Shown here piece by piece: positions 10,501-16,500 of a stretch of DNA of 25,219 bases. The position numbers and the translations under genes were made by a program. This DNA comes from Sergeia podlipaevii (Eukaryota; Euglenozoa; Kinetoplastea; Trypanosomatida; Trypanosomatidae), in NCBI GenBank assembly GCA_030849805.1, contig JASANZ010001930.1, forward strand, positions 1 through 25,219, read 5' to 3'. The notes beneath the pieces were generated by a model. That model was not told where the DNA came from, did no database searches, and saw only the letters and a program-made list of their open reading frames with translations. How positions within the stretch are numbered: the stretch's first letter is position 1; every line of letters begins with the position of its first letter.

Positions 10501-13500
10501 GGTCAGTATAGTACCACCACCACTTGCTGGCTGTGAATTGGTAACATTTGTGGAGTGCTCAACATACAGGTGCGTATACGCACACAGCAGTCGTGCCAAA
10601 CTAGCGCAGCTGTGACTTAACGACGCACCGAATGATGGAGGCGCCTCACCGCTGCGCTTGCTGCCGCTGCTGTTAAAGGAAAGAGGCCCCATGACAGTAG
10701 CCACCAAGCTGCAGAGCATGCGCACCTGCCCCATTACTCGCGCATAGGTGCCCTTCATTGATATCTTGGCTTGCGGGGAAAAAGAAGAAGACGTAGATGG
10801 GTGAAGCTTCTGATGCACCTTGAGGGCAAATAATACAGAAAGACACAGCCGCAGTTCGTCATACACGACGGTGAAAAGGTTCTCCAAGAAGCAGCTGCAC
10901 GCCAGAACCCGCGCGCACGACAGCCCCCTGTCGCTGCCACCATTACGGTAGCGTGTGTTTTGATGTCCTTGGCCGCACAGCGCCTCCGCACATTGCAAGC
11001 CAAGCCTCTTCAGGCACTCTAGCGTACGGCGAAGACCTTGTTCTCGCCCTGTTCGCAACAACGAAGAGTCCAGCTCGCTATCATCGCCAGGAACGCCACC
11101 CGCTACTGTGGAGCCGTTGCTATTATTGTTGTTATTCAAAAGCATTCCAATGGAAGACGGCATGCCGCCAGAAGAGCCTCCACTGCCGGCACTACCTCCA
11201 GCGACCTCTGTCGCAGTCCTCGCCGTAAACTCTGCCGCTTCCTCGCGGTGCCTACGCTCCACTGAAGACTCCTCACGCAGTCGCATTCCTGCCGCACGCA
11301 AGTACGGCGTCGCTACCAACTTAGCCATGTCCTTGCTGCCGCTGTTGCTATCCACCAAAGCCGCTTCGCCTTCACCGTCGTGGCCATCCCACTTGCCTGT
11401 ATCACCGCTGGCGCTCTTCACGGCAGTGAAAAGGCTGCAACACTGCGAGAACACCTCTTGCACAGCGCCAATGTTGTGTAGGAAGCTCAACTCCCGCGGA
11501 TGCCACTCGCGATCTAGCACTTCGCACAACACCGGCGCGAAGCCACAACCCATTATGCCGCTGCCAGGTGTCCACGTCAAGGGTAAGGGGGGCAACATCA
11601 CAGAAAAACTCTTCCTTCGTGCTGTTGTAGGGGTTGCTGAGGATGAAGTCGCGTTGTTAGGATGACTGTTGTGATGATGTGAAGTCTCGCTAATGTTATT
11701 ATTGGATGCCGTGCTGGCATCCCGATACTGCTTGATGCTGAGACGAAACTGCGCCGCTGCTTCGGCTGCTGACTTCTGATGCCGGCGCAACACGTTAATG
11801 ACGTTGCATACGCACGCACGCAGTCGCTGCAGCGTGGCGCTGCTACATCCTCCGATTCCATCTTCGTAGTGCCAACCTTCAATAGCTGTCGCATTACCCC
11901 TATTGCTGGCAGAAAGCAGAAGTGAAATGCTTTCCGCTGCGGATGGCTCACGCCGCAGCAAACGAAGGAGCTGGCGCAGTCCTTGAACCCGCAAGGAGGC
12001 GAGTTTCTCACGGTCATCCAGGGCGGTGGATAAAGCGGCAGTTGCATCGGAGTTTGCGGTGTCCGCTTCTGGCTGCGGTGCGGCTGTCGTTGTTGTCGCG
12101 ATGGTAACCGCATGAGAGACAAAGGCAATGGCGTGCGACAGGCCCAAGCAGGTGGTGGAAATAACGTCAGCCCGACGTAGTAGCAGTTGCTGCCTCACCT
12201 GCACTAGTGCCCAGTGCCACCGCGCACGCGCAGAGTCTGGAAAGGCTGTGCTCTCTTTGGTCGGACTAGCAACGGTAGGGGCAGCAGCAGCAGCAGCAGG
12301 AGCGACACCGCATCTTGCAGGACTTGTAGGGAGGGACAAGAACGCGCCAGCGCTACCAACGCTAAACTCGGCGCGTGCTGCAGCGGCCATGGCGGGTCCA
12401 CTGAAGAGTGCGTCGTCCTCCGTCGTCGCTTCTAGCGCGCACGTGGCAGAGAGAAGGATGTGACAACATTGAACGAGCGCCTTGATGGCTTCCGCGCCGG
12501 CTTTGCCTCGTTGCTTTTGAAGAAGATGGTTTCGAAGAGGTGCAATACGGCGCAGGGTCCTCACCACTAGGGTGTCCAGGTCCGTTGCAGCAGCGCAATT
12601 AATACCTGTTGTGTTACTCAAGTAGATGCATGTAATCGCAGTCAATGAAAGTCCCTCTGCGAGCTCAGGCGTAACGCGGCTACCGAGTGCATCAAAGCGC
12701 CTCAGCGCATCTGCCCAGGCGTCTTTGCGAGACTGCAAAGCAGACATCAACCGCTGAAGGCGCGGACTGCTGCCACCGCTTGACCACCTCGACGGTTCCA
12801 TCGGCACCACACCGTTTGCGAAGAAGGGGCTATCGCACATGTGCTGCATCTCAGCCGAGGCACTGACTGCGCTGTCTCCTGCTTTACGGCTATCGTGCGC
12901 AGACCCACGCCTGCTGCTGGTTGTACCCCTTCCCATTACCTCTACATTTGCCCTGCCGTCAGTTGTGCTCACGCTCGTGGCCTGAAACATGAACACACCT
13001 ACCCACGCGCATGCAAACACGATGGCGTCGTACAGCGCGGCACAGGCCGGCTCTTCGTCGGCCCCAAGTACCCCTCCCGCTGCAACAGCGGTGAAGGTGC
13101 CGCCTGTGATAGTTGCTGCTGCGTTGATGGTCCGCGCATGACACGGACTTGCTGGACTGCTCCCGGCAAGAGCAACAGCAGTAGCAGATGTTGATAATGC
13201 CAGCGCCGCCGTCGTTGCCGTCACCAGCGCTGCGCAGGAGGTGCTGGCGGAGTGACAGCGGTCCCTGAGGCTTTCCGCAAGCGGCAGCAGTAATTCTACT
13301 TGTGAAAGAAACCATGGCGCGTCCTCAATGGTGAGCAGCAAAGGGATCGCTGTGATGGCCGCATGCAGAGGAGCTGAAAGAAAAGAACATCGAGCGAGTT
13401 GCACAAGTGGCGAAGAGGTGCCGCCACCACCTATTCCGCCCGCATTAACTGAATTAGTCGTCGCGAAGAGCGCTGTGGCCATCGTTCCACAAGCAGTAGC

Positions 13501-16500
13501 AGCTGAGCCACCTTCTACCTGCTGCGGCTTCTGCTGCCGCTGCTGCTGTTGTTGTTGTGAAGGCGGAGAGGAAGCCAATCCAGGCGACGAAGGATCGCTA
13601 GCAGCGGCAGTGGTGCTGCTGAGTGAGCCTTCATAGTGTGTGTTGACAACGATGCTTAGTGCCTCCTTGGCAGCCTTAAAAAGCACCTCGTAGTATTCTC
13701 GAATGATGGGGTTGTGCAGTGTCGCCTTGCAGGTCATCAGTGCACTCCCCTGCTGCTGCTGTTGCTGTTGCTGCAGCTGGAACTGGTCAACGGAGACACC
13801 TTTACACGCGCTTAAGAGCAGCAACTGCAGCGTGCTTGTGGCATCCGCAAGAGAAGATAGCAAGCGGCACTGTCTTCCGGATACCGTCGTGCCTGCCGCT
13901 GTTGCTGCCCCTCCAGTACGCATAGGCGATCCGTTGTATGTGGACCTCGTAGACTCAACGCTGCTTGACACAACACCGCGACCCCCTGCTGAAAGCAAAG
14001 CAGCCTGATGGCGCAACTGCACAAGCGATTCGTCAATCACCGCGTCAAGCGTTTGTCTCAGCTCCTTCAGCGCTTCCGGGCGGTGTCCATGAAGTGGATT
14101 GATCGTTTTGTCATGTGCCGCTGCATCACCGGCTTCCTCTGCACCGTCATCGCCATCGTCTAGAGAAAGGAGTGGGGCGGCTGACAGAACACTGCTGAAG
14201 CTACCCACCACGGCGTCAAGCAACACCTCAAGCGCTGGCACTCGCTCTCCAACCCCATTGCCGCTACAGGTGGTGCTGTCACTGCCATGACTGGCGCTGG
14301 GAGCAGTTGCGGATGATCTGAAGCTGCTTGCATGATGGGACGATTGATGTTGCCGCTGCTGCTTTTGAGATTGTGTTGCTGTGTCTCCGAGCGGAGAAGA
14401 CGCAGGTGCAACGCCAGAAGCGTTAGAAGCAGAGGCACGCAGCACGTCGCGGAGTAGCTGAGCACGGCTCCTCACCGTAGGAACAAAGAGCTCGATGCCC
14501 TCTATGAGTATCGTGCGCGCCAGACGGCCGAGCGATGTCGGCAACGTATCGCCAGCAGCATTTATGATGTCACCAAGAATTGCAAGCAGCGTCTCGCCGG
14601 AAATGCTGGAAGCGCTAGAAGAAAAAAAAGACACCCCACCGTTCCCTCCATCCGGCTCGACGAGCGTAATCGTCACTGACTTGGCGGCACCTGCCATCGC
14701 CAGCTTGCTCGTCGCCGCACCACTGCTGATCACATTAGTTGCCGCACCCTCACTCATCGTAACGGAAGCACCTGAAGCAGAGCTAGGAGGGGACTTGGCA
14801 CTTCGCCGCCGCGGTGTGGAGGAACACAGCTCCCGCACCAGAGTACTAAGATCCTCTTGAGTAACGCCACCAGGAACGCCGCTGCCACCGCTGAAAACAT
14901 TCAGTCCCACGGAGGAGGGATGAAGCCCAAAAGCACGCACGCGGCGGATGAAGCGCAGCAGTACCTGCAGCGTAGTGAGCAGCACAGCCTTGGACTGATC
15001 GCCAGCCTTTAGGGAGACCACGCGTCGCGCTCCGGGCCCCTTGACAACGCGGAAGTGTTCCTGCAACGTTGCCTTAATCTCCACTGCGGTGCGAGCACAC
15101 ACATCATCAGAGAGCGGTGCAAAGAGCTCACGATGGGACTGGGTCGGGTCATCTTCAGCGTACATGGAGAGCAGCTGCAGCAACCATGTGGCGAGAGAGC
15201 TATAGGAGAGCTGCATTGGGGTTGTGGCGCGGAAGGCGGCGTCGCGGTGGGCAGAAGGGACGCGCCCCATAATGAAGAGACTCGACATCTCGTCCCCAAA
15301 GCCGCCGCCGCCGCCACCGCTGTTGTTGTTGCCGCTGCCGAGGCCACAGATAACACGGCACTCACTATTACTGTCACAGTCTCCTGCTGCACACAGAACC
15401 TGTTCTGTAGAAGGCGGCGTGGTCAAGTACTGCACACCGAGACCGGCAAGACCATCTTCGTCGCCGGATCCCTCAAGCGGTAGTGTAGCAGCGGAGAGTG
15501 TCTTGTCGCGTCGTCGTCCAGGTTCGTTCCCGCCGCTAGGCAAGGCAGAGGAGGACGAGGGTTCCGCTGAGTTGGTCGCTGCATCCACCTCAAACAGTTC
15601 CCACAGCCTTCCTGCTGCATCACAGCCGATAAGACCCTTTGCAGGACTCTTGTTCGTCAAGAAAAAAAGCGCAGAGTGTGCGGCACCACTCTGCAGGTCA
15701 AAAAACGCCATAACACGGCCCCCCTTGAGGGCAAAGGGCGCTGCGTCCCCAACGTGAGCGACGAGGGTGACTTGGGGCCCGGTTGAGAAGCACGTGCTTA
15801 ACGCCAGGTCTTTCCAGTCATGCAGCGCGGACCGCAGCGGAGCCACCACAGAGCCGCTTCCTCCCGTGTAGGAGCGCCAAGGATGGTTATCACAGCGCAC
15901 GCGGGAGAAGGCCCCGAGGCACACCGCATGCCGCGCACGCGTCAAAGCCGCATAGTTGAACGCCACATTGCCGCCGCTCTCGTTAAAAAACAGCTGGCAC
16001 ACCAGCCCCGGCTCATCGCCCGTCAAGGCGCGCTGATAATCGCGAGAGATCTCGCGTGCTGCACGCCCAGCAGTCCACACCCGCAGCCCGGAGAGAAAAC
16101 ACGTGCAATTAGTGCCCACGGTCCAGCGTTGCTTCGGGGACTCTAAGGAAACGTGTGGGCCCTGGCGGTTGCCCGCGACCTCCTCTCCCTCGAAAAACAA
16201 TCTCCAACGGCCATCAAAGACGAGGCAGATGTGAAAAAAACGAGACTCCGCAACTGGTGGCAGCGGTGCAGAGACCACGCAGGAGCCACGTGCGTCGTGA
16301 CGGTACCCGCCGCGAATGCAAAAAGCACCCTCCAGTCTTGCCGTCTCCATGAACACCTCTCCAGAAGTACTCTTGTCACCGTGCTGGTACAGCGTCACCG
16401 CGTCCTCCTTGTCAAGTAGCGTCAACCACAACTCAATCGTGACGTGGCCTCCAGGCACCTGGAGCAGGTCTTCTGGGCTCCCAAGGTCTACACAGCACGG